A stretch of DNA of 36,432 nt from Deltaproteobacteria bacterium (GCA_025361065.1 JANYAY010000144.1:1-36432); one strand, 5' to 3'. Positions 16,172 to 24,895 are shown, counted from the first letter of the stretch. Numbers and translations are program-made. The notes: generated by a model not told the origin, from the sequence alone.

Positions 16172-16270
16172 TCCCGCTGGCGCGGGACGAGCGTTAATTC
16201 TCGTGAGCTCGCTCGCGATATAATGACGCTCATTTCACACCTCGTAAGCGAGCTCGCGAGGTGGTTGATT
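16171..16270 (+). repeat. 100-bp dispersed repeat, copy A
   Basis: It lies between birA and coaX and is rich in palindromes (CCTCGTAAGCGAGCTCGCGAGG; CTCGTGAGCTCGCTCGCG). Its reverse complement occurs at 21346-21445 with the same 100-bp length and roughly 90% identity by eye. It contains no plausible gene. Confidence 0.75.
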
Positions 16271-16298
16271 AATCCGGAGATGATAAAGGAGTGGTAAT

Positions 16299-17075
16299 AT
16301 GCTGTTAGTAATTGATGTCGGTAACACCAATACGGTTTTGGGTTTGTATTATGAAGATAAGCTGGTGCATGACTGGAGGATTCGTACAGAGATTGACCAT
16401 ACCATTGATGAATATGGTGTGCTTATTTTAAATTTATATCAAACCAGCCGCATGAAAATTAATGAGATAAAAACGATTTCGGCAATTATAATATCCTGTG
16501 TTGTGCCGCCGATGCTCAATATTCTGGAACCCCTATGTGTAAAGTATTTCAATATCAAACCTTTAATTGTGGGTCCCGGAATTAAAACGGGGATGCCGAT
16601 TTTTTATGATAATCCCAAGGAAGTCGGTGCGGATCGAATTGTTAACGCTGTCGCCGCTTACGATAAGTATCACAAGGAATCGATCATTGTTGATTTCGGT
16701 ACGGCGACCACATTTGATTATGTTTCGCCTAACGGTGAATACATGGGTGGCTGCATTGCTCCGGGAATCGTAATTTCCAGTGAAGCCCTTTTTGCCAGAG
16801 CTTCCAAATTGCCGCGCGTGGAATTCAGCAAACCGAAGAACATTATTACCAAAGACACCGTGAGCGCCATTCAGGCGGGCATCATGTATGGTTATGCGGG
16901 ATTGGTGGACGGCATTGTCGGGCGGATGAAAGCGGAAGTCAAAACAAACCCCCTGGTAATCGCCACGGGAGGACTGGCGAGGATCGTGGCTAAAGAAGCA
17001 AAAAGCATTGATAAAATAGAAGAGATGCTGACGCTGGAAGGTTTGCGCCTCATCTATGACCTCAATAAGAAATAA
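16299..17075 (+). CDS. coaX: Type III pantothenate kinase (CoaX)
   Basis: The protein has 258 residues, the normal length. It phosphorylates pantothenate, the first step of CoA synthesis. Motifs of the ASKHA fold are [16 protein letters not shown] (Asp6, Gly8-Asn9-Thr10, phosphate-1), [30 protein letters not shown] (phosphate-2), GGCIAPGI and [12 protein letters not shown] (adenosine region). AAAGGAG precedes the ATG at 16299. It is followed after 3 bp by coaE, so two CoA-synthesis genes form a unit, next to birA as in many anaerobes. Confidence 0.96.
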   Translation: MLLVIDVGNTNTVLGLYYEDKLVHDWRIRTEIDHTIDEYGVLILNLYQTSRMKINEIKTISAIIISCVVPPMLNILEPLCVKYFNIKPLIVGPGIKTGMPIFYDNPKEVGADRIVNAVAAYDKYHKESIIVDFGTATTFDYVSPNGEYMGGCIAPGIVISSEALFARASKLPRVEFSKPKNIITKDTVSAIQAGIMYGYAGLVDGIVGRMKAEVKTNPLVIATGGLARIVAKEAKSIDKIEEMLTLEGLRLIYDLNKK

Positions 17076-17078
17076 ATT

Positions 17079-17690
17079 ATGTTGAATATCGGATTAACAG
17101 GCGGTATTGCCTGCGGAAAATCTACTGTGTCGGAGATGTTTGTCCGCTTAGGCGCTCATCTGATTGACTTCGATAAGATCGCGCACGAAGTTCAGGAACC
17201 GGGAAAGCCCGCCTGGCAGGAAATTGCCGATTATTTCGGGCGCGACATTTTGGATCAGGACAAAAAAATCAACCGCAATAAAATGGCCGCGATAGTTTTC
17301 AATCAACCGGAAAAACTCAAAGTGCTCAATAGCATTGTCCATCCGCGCGTTTTCGAGGAATGGGAGGTCCGTCTGGAAAAGATAAAAGCAAACGATCCCC
17401 ATGCGATTGCCTTATCCGATGTTCCTCTTTTGTTTGAAGGGCAGATGCAGTTTTTATTTGATCTGACGATTCTGGTGATGATTACATCCGAAGAACAAAT
17501 TTGCCGGCTCATAGCACGTAACTGCCTGACACAAGATGAAGCTCAGGCCAGGCTTAGCTGTCAGATGCCCATTAACGATAAAATCGGCTTGGCGGATATT
17601 GTCATTGATAACCGGGGAACGATTGGAGATACCGAGAAGGAAGTGGAAAGAGTTTGGCAGGAACTGCGCAGGCGAGAAAAGCTAAAGTAA
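17079..17690 (+). CDS. coaE: Dephospho-CoA kinase (CoaE)
   Basis: The protein has 203 residues. It phosphorylates the 3'-OH of dephospho-CoA, the final step of CoA synthesis. The N-terminus is LNIGLTGGIACGKSTVSEMF with the P-loop GGIACGKST; LIDFDKIAHEVQEPGKPAW, HPRVFEEW, LSDVPLLFEG and ADIVIDNRGTIGDTEKEVE are the family signatures. It starts 3 bp after the coaX stop without its own strong SD, so it is likely translated by coupling. It is followed by a repeat cluster rather than another gene of the pathway. Confidence 0.96.
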   Translation: MLNIGLTGGIACGKSTVSEMFVRLGAHLIDFDKIAHEVQEPGKPAWQEIADYFGRDILDQDKKINRNKMAAIVFNQPEKLKVLNSIVHPRVFEEWEVRLEKIKANDPHAIALSDVPLLFEGQMQFLFDLTILVMITSEEQICRLIARNCLTQDEAQARLSCQMPINDKIGLADIVIDNRGTIGDTEKEVERVWQELRRREKLK

Positions 17691-17733
17691 AAAAATAATG
17701 TTTTTCGACCGAAGGAGCATTGCCGGGGCGAAT

Positions 17734-18092
17734 GAGGCTGAGTCGCAATGTCTTTGCGAGCGAATGTAATGAGCGAAGCAATCTCATGCTCTCCTTGTTC
17801 CTAGATTGCCACCCGGCATGCGAGACTGTGTCGTAATAGGATAAATTGCCATTTTGTGTCCTCCGCTGGCGGAGGTGTCACGAAGTGACGGAGGTGGACT
17901 AAGGAGTGCCAATGTGTAACTTATTAATATTACAGCCACTTAAAAAACATCCACCCCCTTGCCCCCGCCAGCGGTGGACATTACGAATAGACTGCAATCA
18001 GCATCTGTCAATTGCGACACAGTCTCATGCGCCAGTCAGGCAGTTCACTGTCGTGAACTAGCAATGACAAGCGAGGATTGCAACACAGTCTC
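17734..18092. mobile_element. MITE-like element, copy 4 (outer, interrupted; target duplication GAAT)
   Basis: The left end GAGGCTGAGTCGCAAT (two mismatches to consensus) starts at 17734, and the right end ATTGCAACACAGTCTC finishes at 18092. GAAT flanks both (17730-17733 and 18093-18096). It is split by copy 5. Its left part carries a GCGAGCGAATGTAATGAGCG-type palindrome different from the interior of copies 1 and 3, so ends are shared but interiors vary. Confidence 0.7.
17822..18026. mobile_element. MITE-like element, copy 5 (205 bp, nested in copy 4; target duplication ATGC)
   Basis: It starts GAGACTGTGTCGTAATAGG and ends CAATTGCGACACAGTCTC, with ATGC on both sides (17818-17821, 18027-18030) and CCCGGC / GCC arms outside. 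The interior (CCTCCGCTGGCGGAGG hairpin, CGAAGTGACGGAGG, CCCCGCCAGCGG) differs from copies 1 and 3, so the family has at least two interior types. Confidence 0.8.
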
Positions 18093-18190
18093 GAATGCCG
18101 GCGGGAGATCGTCAAAGGTATAAACCATAGATAGCAAGCCAATCTGGAATGTGGCTTTAAGAAAATAAAAAATTGCGGAGGCAAAATAAA

Positions 18191-18808
18191 ATGATTGAGA
18201 AAAATGTTGTAACTGATTTTAGTGCTCAGGCTTCGGAGCCTGTTATCGACCCTACCTGCTATGTCCATCCCCTGGCAGCGGTTATCGGTAATGTCATTCT
18301 GGGGAAAAATATAATGGTGTCGCCTTCAGCTTCCGTGCGCGGGGATGAAGGTCAGCCCCTCTTCATTGGTGATGATTCCAATGTACAGGATGGTGTTGTG
18401 ATCCATGCGCTGGAAACGGAAATGAATGGTAAGCCTATAGAAAAGAATTTAATGGATGTAAACGGGAAGAAATATGCTGTTTACGTCGGTAGCCGCGTGT
18501 CTCTCGCGCATCAGGTGCAGATTCACGGACCGGCAGTTGTGCTGGATAATACGTTTGTCGGAATGCAATCACTCGTGTTCCGGTCGTCTGTCGGGAAAAA
18601 TTGTGTTGTAGAGCCGGCATCAGTTCTTATGGGTGTTAAAATCGCCGACGGCCGCTATGTACCTGCCGGATCGGTTATTAAATCCCAGGCTGATGCCGAT
18701 AACCTGCCTGTTGTCAACGAGAGTTACCCGCTGAAAGATCTGAATAAGGGCGTTGTCCATGTCAATATCAATCTGGCGCGCGGTTATCTGGCTGCCGGGA
18801 AAAAATAG
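18191..18808 (+). CDS. Gamma-class carbonic anhydrase (Cam type)
   Basis: The protein has 205 residues. It interconverts CO2 and bicarbonate. The left-handed beta-helix family is clear from VRGDEGQPLFIGDDSNVQDG, VVIHALE, VSLAHQVQIHG and DGRYVPAGSVI. Compared from memory with Methanosarcina Cam, the metal ligands (His in VVIHALE, both His in SLAHQVQIHG), the Arg/Glu of VRGDEG (Cam Arg59/Glu62) and the Glu of HALE (Cam Glu84, proton shuttle) are all kept. This marks a true Cam rather than a CamH/YrdA relative lacking Glu62 and Glu84. The ATG at 18191 has GGAG 10 bp upstream. No secretion signal is seen, so it is cytoplasmic. A J-domain gene follows after 20 bp. Confidence 0.92.
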   Translation: MIEKNVVTDFSAQASEPVIDPTCYVHPLAAVIGNVILGKNIMVSPSASVRGDEGQPLFIGDDSNVQDGVVIHALETEMNGKPIEKNLMDVNGKKYAVYVGSRVSLAHQVQIHGPAVVLDNTFVGMQSLVFRSSVGKNCVVEPASVLMGVKIADGRYVPAGSVIKSQADADNLPVVNESYPLKDLNKGVVHVNINLARGYLAAGKK

Positions 18809-18828
18809 TAGAAGATTAAGAAAAATAT

Positions 18829-19566
18829 ATGAGAAAAGCGGCATCAACTAATGAGATTATTATTACGGCGGATAAAAAACAAAATCGCTGCCTTTCCTGC
18901 GGAACTATGGAAAATATGAAGAACCGCAAATACTGTTCTATTCGCTGCCGCCAGAACCTGCGGCAGAAGCTCAATACTCGAAGCGGTCTGTTGCAGGTTC
19001 TGAATACTCGTTATGCGACATTTTACTTTTCCGATACAACAATAATTATGGATGTTCTCCCCCGCGGACATAAAGAAATCTTCCGCTACACGCAAACGCG
19101 GACCTCCGGCCGGAAGCCTGCCGAAGACTTCAGCCAAATGACAAACATGCTGGGGACTGCCTGGTGGGAAGAAGAAAAAAGAACAAATAAGAAATATCTG
19201 GCGTCGAGACAAGTTTTGGAGCTGGCAACCAGGCATACAGTATCGCTCCTGTCCGTCCGGCCGTCAGTAATTAAGACTCCTACCGTTAAAACGGAATCAC
19301 TGAATTATCTGAAAATTGATAAAACCGATCTGCGGTCTGCCGATTTGCGCAAAATTATTAAAAATGCCTACCGCAGCCAGGCCAAAGTTCATCACCCGGA
19401 CAGCGGAGGCCATGCCGTTGGCTTTCGTAAACTGCACGCAGCCTACAAAGAACTGCTCTTCTGGTCGGACAACCCTTCATTCATTTGCCGGCGCGGTTTT
19501 CCTGATAAATGGTTTTATGATGGAGAAAATAAAAGGTGGGTGCAGCCGATGCCGGTTTGCAAATAA
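18829..19566 (+). CDS. J-domain protein with N-terminal Cys4 motif
   Basis: The protein has 245 residues. Near the N-terminus CLSCGTMENMKNRKYCSIRC gives a C-x2-C...C-x3-C zinc-ribbon-like motif. The middle (~60-150) is of unknown fold. Residues ~170-215 (DLRKIIKNAYRSQAKVHHPD, then FRKLHAAYKELLFW) form a J domain with the essential HPD motif, so it should stimulate an Hsp70 (DnaK) ATPase. The client is unknown. A short distance from the carbonic anhydrase gene suggests shared transcription. It ends at a strong hairpin. This family seems to be an uncharacterised DnaJ-domain group. Confidence 0.75.
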   Translation: MRKAASTNEIIITADKKQNRCLSCGTMENMKNRKYCSIRCRQNLRQKLNTRSGLLQVLNTRYATFYFSDTTIIMDVLPRGHKEIFRYTQTRTSGRKPAEDFSQMTNMLGTAWWEEEKRTNKKYLASRQVLELATRHTVSLLSVRPSVIKTPTVKTESLNYLKIDKTDLRSADLRKIIKNAYRSQAKVHHPDSGGHAVGFRKLHAAYKELLFWSDNPSFICRRGFPDKWFYDGENKRWVQPMPVCK

Positions 19567-19576
19567 TTCTATAAAG

Positions 19577-19604
19577 GGGAAGGCAATCAACAATCTGCCT
19601 TCCC
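19577..19604. terminator. Bidirectional hairpin terminator between convergent genes
   Basis: GGGAAGGCA (19577-19585) and TGCCTTCCC (19596-19604) form a perfect 9-bp stem with a 10-nt loop, placed between the J-domain gene (plus) and the transporter gene (minus). The T-run is short (ATTTGTTAAG), so efficiency is uncertain. Confidence 0.7.
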
Positions 19605-19639
19605 ATTTGTTAAGTTACACCTGAATTGAAAGTAAAACT

Positions 19640-20878
19640 TCAGGCATTTTTCTTCAATGGTGCTTTAACCAGAGAAATCATGACTACCGAAATTGCAACA
19701 ACAATTGCTCCAACAATAAACGGCACATAGTATGATTTGGTCATGTCTTTGAGCATGCCGCCGACAAAGGGGCCGACAAATCCGGCCAGACCGAAAGATG
19801 TAAAAAGCAGACCGTAGTTGGAACCCTGGGAAGTCGGACCGTAATATTGCAGGCAGGTGGAAGGGAAGAGTGTAAACATTCCACCGTAATTCCAGCCGAT
19901 TACTGCGGCAATCACTCCCAGGAAGACAACATCTTTCCCGGCAGGGTAGAGCAGGGCCATGGCGAAAACTTGCAGCGCCAGAATGGTGATGAGGGAGGCC
20001 TTGGCGCCGAATTTATCCGCCGCATAGCCGATAAGAATGCGTGTTGCAGCATTGAAAATCCCCAGGGTGCTGACTACAAGAGCCGCCTGCATCGGTTTCA
20101 ATCCGGAATCGATTCCATGACCGGCAATATGCCCGATAACCATCAGTCCGGCAAAAGCTCCGCAGAAATAGCCGATATACAACATCCAGAACTGTGATGT
20201 GCGAATTGTTTCGCTGAAAGTATAATCTCTTGTGGCTGCGGCAACCGGTGAACCGGCGGGTGGTGCCGGCGGATTCCAACCGACAGGCTTCCAGCCCTGG
20301 GGCGGGTTGGAAAGACAAAAAGCTGAAGCCAATCCCATAATGCCCATGGCCGTTCCCACAAAATAAAAAACGTAACGCCAGCCGTAATTGGGATCGGTAA
20401 TTATCGAAGTGGCCAGCGGCGCCATGATGAAGGAGCCCAGTCCTAAGCCCACGACGGCAAAACCGGTAGCCAGCGCTTTTCTATCCGGCCACCATTTGGG
20501 GGCAGTGGCAATAGGCGGCAGATAAACCAGGCCGCCGCCAAAACCGGCAATTAATCCATAAGCCAGATATAATTGTACCTTGGATTGAATAAACCCGGCT
20601 GATACAAAGCCGATGCCCAGAATGACGGACCCGATTGCAACAACAATACGCGGGCCATATTTATCACTCATTTTACCGGCCAGAAAAGTGGTAAGACCAA
20701 AAACCAGAAGACAAATGGAATAAGCCAGGGAAATATCCGCCCGGCTCCAGCCAAACTCAGCGCTTAGAGGTTTAATGAAAACGCTCCAAGCATACAAGAG
20801 CGAACCACATGTTGTTGATCCCAAAACACCGCCGAGCAATGGGATCCAACGAGGCCTTAAAGTTGCTTCCGTTGCCAT
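19640..20878 (-). CDS. MFS transporter, oxalate/formate antiporter (OFA) family
   Basis: The protein has 412 residues with about 12 membrane helices. [40 protein letters not shown], the [10 protein letters not shown] loop, [20 protein letters not shown] with [20 protein letters not shown], and the central [13 protein letters not shown] loop are typical of the OFA branch of the major facilitator superfamily. These proteins exchange or take up small carboxylates such as oxalate, formate or lactate; the substrate here is open. I prefer the ATG at 20878 (GGGAG upstream) over one 7 codons earlier. The next gene, divergent, makes acetyl phosphate/acetate enzymes, so a carboxylate link is plausible (inference). 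Confidence 0.88.
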   Translation of the reverse strand: MATEATLRPRWIPLLGGVLGSTTCGSLLYAWSVFIKPLSAEFGWSRADISLAYSICLLVFGLTTFLAGKMSDKYGPRIVVAIGSVILGIGFVSAGFIQSKVQLYLAYGLIAGFGGGLVYLPPIATAPKWWPDRKALATGFAVVGLGLGSFIMAPLATSIITDPNYGWRYVFYFVGTAMGIMGLASAFCLSNPPQGWKPVGWNPPAPPAGSPVAAATRDYTFSETIRTSQFWMLYIGYFCGAFAGLMVIGHIAGHGIDSGLKPMQAALVVSTLGIFNAATRILIGYAADKFGAKASLITILALQVFAMALLYPAGKDVVFLGVIAAVIGWNYGGMFTLFPSTCLQYYGPTSQGSNYGLLFTSFGLAGFVGPFVGGMLKDMTKSYYVPFIVGAIVVAISVVMISLVKAPLKKNA

Positions 20879-21108
20879 TAGATATTCTCCCTTTAACAAA
20901 AAAATTTTTTGTTTTCTAACATGAAAATAATAGAATAATCAACAGAATAAAAATTTATTGATAAAATATTTTGGAATAGCAAATAACACCGTCGATGTCC
21001 GGTCCTCCTTCTTTTCTGTTGCATTGTTTTTGGGAAGATGTATTATTCATGATATTCGAATTTCCCAAGCGAATTACATTTCTTTGTTGATTGGATTTTC
21101 CGTCAAAA

Positions 21109-21305
21109 GAGAATGTGTCATAATTACCTTTTCGTCATTTTGTCCAGCCTGCCCAGGCATGCGAGACTGTGTCACAATAGCAAGAAGCGCGATAAAATCA
21201 GTCATACCGGCGAAAGCCGGTATCCAGAACCTACTGAAAAATACTGGATTCCGTATCGCGCTTCGCTTGTACGGAATGACGAAATGGTGATTACAACACA
21301 GTCTC
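21109..21305. mobile_element. MITE-like element, copy 6 (with extra internal left end; target duplication AAAA)
   Basis: The left end GAGAATGTGTCATAATTAC begins at 21109 and the right end GTGATTACAACACAGTCTC finishes at 21305. AAAA flanks both (21105-21108, 21306-21309). A second left end, GAGACTGTGTCACAATAG, starts at 21163 preceded by CCCAGGCATGC. The pattern fits a nested insertion whose right half was later lost by recombination between the two identical right ends. The rest of 20879-21523 holds AT-rich sequence upstream of the transporter and repeat copy B. Confidence 0.7.
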
Positions 21306-21345
21306 AAAAGCTGGGGTATAAACCAATGCCCGTGATTCACTCGCA

Positions 21346-21445
21346 AATCAACCACCTCGCGAGCAAGCTTGCGAGGCATGAAATGAACGTCTTTATAGCG
21401 CGAGCGAGCTCACGAGAATTAACGCTCGTCCCGTGTGAGCGGGAT
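21346..21445 (-). repeat. 100-bp dispersed repeat, copy B (inverted relative to copy A)
   Basis: The reverse complement of 16171-16270 with about 90% identity and identical length. Shared blocks include ACGAGCGTTAATTCTCGTGA and GCGAGGTGGTTGATT (as read in copy A). It lies directly upstream of the fused acetate kinase gene. Confidence 0.75.
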
Positions 21446-21523
21446 TAAAATAATTAAATCTCTGCCGGAAGCAGGTAACCTTGTATTTCAAAACCTGTCC
21501 TATTTTGTTTCTCAGGAGGAAAA

Positions 21524-23851
21524 ATGGAACTTCCGTTATTTCTTAAAAGCATTGAAATGCTGGCTGATTTACAAAATGAAGAACTTGCTCTCATTGCAGA
21601 AAACGCCCAGTTGCTGGATTTTCCCGAGGGAAGCATAATTATTAAACGGGGAGAATCAGGCCGTTTCCTGTGGGCGGTTTATGACGGCGAAGTGGAAGTG
21701 CTGCTGACAGAGGATGACGGCAGCCGGCGCACTGTCGCCTCATTAGAGCGCGGGCAAATCTTTGGCGAAATGTCCCTGCTAACCGGAGAACCGGCGGTTC
21801 TGGATGTAATCGCCGGGCGGGCAGCTAAAATTATTCGAATTCCGCGGGAAATATTTTCCCGGATCATCGCGGAAAATCCCAAAACACTTGGCAAATTCAC
21901 GCGCCTTGTCACCAAAAGACTGCTGCGCAATGAGCAGGATGATGCGAGGGAACGCCTGAAAAATGCGCACAGGGAAAACGAAGATCCTTACGACCTGAAC
22001 TTCACTTCCGTGTCTGAGCCCATGAAGATACTTACGGTGAATTGCGGCAGTTCCTCGCTGAAATACACTTTGTTCGATACAACCAAAACCTTGCCGCTGG
22101 TTGAAGGGCTTATAGAAAAGATCGGTTCCGGCGATGCCTCCTATATTATCAAAACGCCTGACGCTAAAAAAGAGCTTCCGGTCAAAGACATTATGGCTAT
22201 TGAAAAAGCTTTTGAGCTGATGGTTTCCACTATTACCGACATGGCTTATACGGGTATGAGAGATTTAGCCGAAATCAAAGCTGTCGGGCACCGTGTCGTC
22301 CATGGTGGCGCGAAGTTTCCCAGTTCAGTTAGGATCAACGATGAAGTGACCTCGGCAATTAAGGAGCTGTTTCCCCTGGCGCCGCTGCACAATCCTTATA
22401 ATCTTCAAGGGATCACGCTGATGCAGAAGCTCTTTCCCGCTGCCCCGCAGGTTGCCGTTTTCGACACCTCTTTCCATTTGGGCATGCCGGAAAATGCTTA
22501 CACTTACGCGCTGCCTTACGATATCTGCGAAGAAGAACAAATTCGGCGTTATGGTTTTCATGGAACAAATCATAAGTTTGTTGCTCTCAGTGCGGCGACT
22601 TTCCTGAAACGTCCTTTGGGCGAATTGAGAATTATATCCTGCCATTTGGGCAGTGGCGCCTCTGTTTGCGCTATTGATCATGGCCAAAGTGTGGATACGA
22701 GTATGGGGATGACCCCGCTGGAAGGCCTGGTAATGGGCACTCGCGCCGGAGATATTGACCCGGGAGTGATCCTTCATTTGCTGCGGCATCGCCAAATGAG
22801 CGCTGATGAAGTCGATCAAATGCTCAACAAGAAAAGCGGGCTTTTGGGAATTACCGGCAAAAGCAATGATATGCGGACGATTCTGCTGGCTGCGGAAGCG
22901 GGAGATCTCAGGTGTGAAAGGGCTATCAGTACTTTCTGCTACAGGGCCAGAAAATATATCGGATCATATATAGCGGCATTGGGCGGCCTGGATGCCCTTA
23001 TCTTTACCGGCGGAATCGGCGAGAACTCCGCCGAAATACGCGCCCGCATCTGCCAGGGTTTGGAAACCTTCGGCATCCTTGTTTATGATGACATTAACAG
23101 AAAGACTCGCGCTGAGCGCGGCCGGATTACCGATGTTTCCGAGCCCGGCTCCAAAATCAGAATTCTGATCATTCCGGCGGATGAAGAAAAAATGATTGCC
23201 CGGGAAACTATTCATGCTTTGGGCCGGGTAAGAACTGAAGATGACATCAAGAAACTTTATTCCCGGCCTATTCCTTTGTCCATATCGGCTCATCACGTTC
23301 ACCTCAGCCAGGAACATTTTACAATTCTCTTCGGTGCCGGACGGACGATGACGCCACGCACACCGCTTAGTCAGCCCGGCCAGTTCGCCGCCGTCGAAAC
23401 GGTTAATCTTATCGGCCCGAAAGGTAGAATCGAACGTGTCCGGATACTTGGTCCCGCCCGGAAAGAATCCCAGGTGGAGATATCCCGGACAGAGCAGTTC
23501 AAGCTGGGTATCGATGCCCCCATCAGAGATTCCGGGGATATTGAAGGAACTCCGGGAATCACAATTGAAGGGGAAGCCGGTACTGTTAAGTTGAGCAAAG
23601 GTGTAATCTGCGCCAAGCGCCATATCCACATGTCTCCGGAAGAAGCTCTGAGCCTCGGATTGCGGGATAAAGATGCGGTCATGGTCAAAGTCAAAGGGGT
23701 CCGGGAACTGATTTTCGGTGATGTTTCAATTCGCGTGCATCCCGATTTCCGGATGGATATGCATCTGGATACGGATGAAGCAAATGCCGCCCAGATTTCT
23801 GAAGGAGCGGTTGGCTATATCGAAGCTATTCAGCACCGCAACTCTATGTAA
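21524..23851 (+). CDS. Fusion: cyclic-nucleotide-binding-like domain + acetate kinase + PduL phosphotransacylase
   Basis: The protein has 775 residues in three parts. (1) ~1-150: a cNMP-binding fold with FGEMSLLTGEPAVLDV at 80-95; Ala91 stands where the phosphate-binding Arg is usual, so nucleotide binding is doubtful. (2) 167-565: a full-length acetate kinase with MKILTVNCGSSSLKY, HRVVHGG, FDTSFH, YGFHGTNHK, GTRAGD and GGIGEN (496-501); the known catalytic Asn, Arg, Asp, His, Arg and Glu are all present. (3) ~566-775: PduL with zinc-ligand motifs HHVH (590-593) and RHIHM (His700, His702) and RIERVRILGPARKESQ. PduL turns acyl-CoA plus phosphate into acyl phosphate; AckA then makes acetate and ATP, so one chain holds the whole pathway. 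AGGAGG at 21513-21518 supports the ATG. The frame is open throughout. Confidence 0.93.
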   Translation: MELPLFLKSIEMLADLQNEELALIAENAQLLDFPEGSIIIKRGESGRFLWAVYDGEVEVLLTEDDGSRRTVASLERGQIFGEMSLLTGEPAVLDVIAGRAAKIIRIPREIFSRIIAENPKTLGKFTRLVTKRLLRNEQDDARERLKNAHRENEDPYDLNFTSVSEPMKILTVNCGSSSLKYTLFDTTKTLPLVEGLIEKIGSGDASYIIKTPDAKKELPVKDIMAIEKAFELMVSTITDMAYTGMRDLAEIKAVGHRVVHGGAKFPSSVRINDEVTSAIKELFPLAPLHNPYNLQGITLMQKLFPAAPQVAVFDTSFHLGMPENAYTYALPYDICEEEQIRRYGFHGTNHKFVALSAATFLKRPLGELRIISCHLGSGASVCAIDHGQSVDTSMGMTPLEGLVMGTRAGDIDPGVILHLLRHRQMSADEVDQMLNKKSGLLGITGKSNDMRTILLAAEAGDLRCERAISTFCYRARKYIGSYIAALGGLDALIFTGGIGENSAEIRARICQGLETFGILVYDDINRKTRAERGRITDVSEPGSKIRILIIPADEEKMIARETIHALGRVRTEDDIKKLYSRPIPLSISAHHVHLSQEHFTILFGAGRTMTPRTPLSQPGQFAAVETVNLIGPKGRIERVRILGPARKESQVEISRTEQFKLGIDAPIRDSGDIEGTPGITIEGEAGTVKLSKGVICAKRHIHMSPEEALSLGLRDKDAVMVKVKGVRELIFGDVSIRVHPDFRMDMHLDTDEANAAQISEGAVGYIEAIQHRNSM

Positions 23852-23926
23852 TAAGGGACAACAGCCAGGCTGAAAGGCTGAAGGCCGTCCGGACACTTTG
23901 GACTGGATCATATTCTATCCGCACGT

Positions 23927-24661
23927 ATGAGGCAACCGCCCAAGATGAAACCAGATGATAAGCCAGAGAGAAAAATCTCTTCCGGGATAAAGAGCTGGCC
24001 GCAGGATGACCGGCCCAGAGAAAAGCTGCTCTTGCGCGGCGCGGGAGCACTAAGTAATTCGGAGCTTCTGGCAATCCTCCTGCGCACCGGTGTTAAGGGC
24101 AACAGCGCTATCGATCTGGCGCGGCAGATTATTGATAAGTTCGGCACCTTCCGCAATATGAGTCACACCGATATGCGGGAGTGGAAAGAATTCAAAGGCC
24201 TGGGCCCGGCCAAAATAGCCCAAATTCAAGCTGCGCTGGAAATCGGCAGACGTTTCCGGGAAAACGAAGTTCGGCCCGCCCGGCAAAAGATAGCTGCCGC
24301 GCAGGATGTCGTCAACATCATCATGCCGCAAATGCGCGACCTCAAGACGGAAGTATTTAAAGTCGTCTATCTCAACAGCAACAATCGTATCATCGATATT
24401 GCGGATGCCGCCACAGGAACCGTCAATCAGGCCATGCCGATTGTCCGGGAAATTATCCACGCAGCGCTGCAAAAATTTGCCGCGGCGATCATCTGCGTTC
24501 ACAATCACCCCAGCGCCAATATCGCACCCAGCCCGGAAGATAAAAAGTTTACCGGGGAACTTTCCGCCGCCGGAAAACTCCTCGGCATCAAGGTGTTGGA
24601 TCATATCATTATCGGTGACGGCAACTTCTTTAGTTTTGCGGATGACGGACTGATAGTGTGA
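23927..24661 (+). CDS. radC: RadC/JAB-domain protein
   Basis: The protein has 244 residues. The N-terminal half has a helix-hairpin-helix segment (MREWKEFKGLGPAKIAQIQA); the C-terminal half is a JAB/MPN domain with the JAMM-type motif HNHPSANIAPSPEDKKF, a predicted zinc metallo-site. Despite the name, RadC's role in DNA repair is unsupported and the biochemical activity is unknown. Related proteins are common on mobile and restriction loci. Downstream, at 27681-27755, is what looks like a second radC 3' end. The start at 23927 lacks a strong SD; the next in-frame ATG is 6 codons later. Confidence 0.9.
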   Translation: MRQPPKMKPDDKPERKISSGIKSWPQDDRPREKLLLRGAGALSNSELLAILLRTGVKGNSAIDLARQIIDKFGTFRNMSHTDMREWKEFKGLGPAKIAQIQAALEIGRRFRENEVRPARQKIAAAQDVVNIIMPQMRDLKTEVFKVVYLNSNNRIIDIADAATGTVNQAMPIVREIIHAALQKFAAAIICVHNHPSANIAPSPEDKKFTGELSAAGKLLGIKVLDHIIIGDGNFFSFADDGLIV

Positions 24662-24690
24662 AAATGACACTGAAGAGAGTATTCACATTT

Positions 24691-24769
24691 GTCATTCCGG
24701 ACAAGCGCAGCGCGATCCGGAATCCAGAAATAATATTAACTGGTTTCCGGCCTTCGCCGGGAAGACGAC
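24691..24769. repeat. Intergenic palindromic repeat core, no MITE ends
   Basis: GTCATTCCGGACAAGCGCAG ... GATCCGGAATCCAG and TTTCCGGCCTTCGCCGGGAA form the same two-hairpin core as in copies 1 and 3 but without GAGACTGTGTC ends or a 4-bp duplication. The rest of 24662-24895 shows no gene. Confidence 0.55.
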
Positions 24770-24895
24770 TACGATTATATCGGAAATACTATTATTGAAC
24801 AGTTTATAGGATGTAAAAGTGAAGATATCGCAGTATGCGATACGCCGGGTGGTTGCACCATTTGATTATTGAAAATATATAAAAGGTGAAAATCA

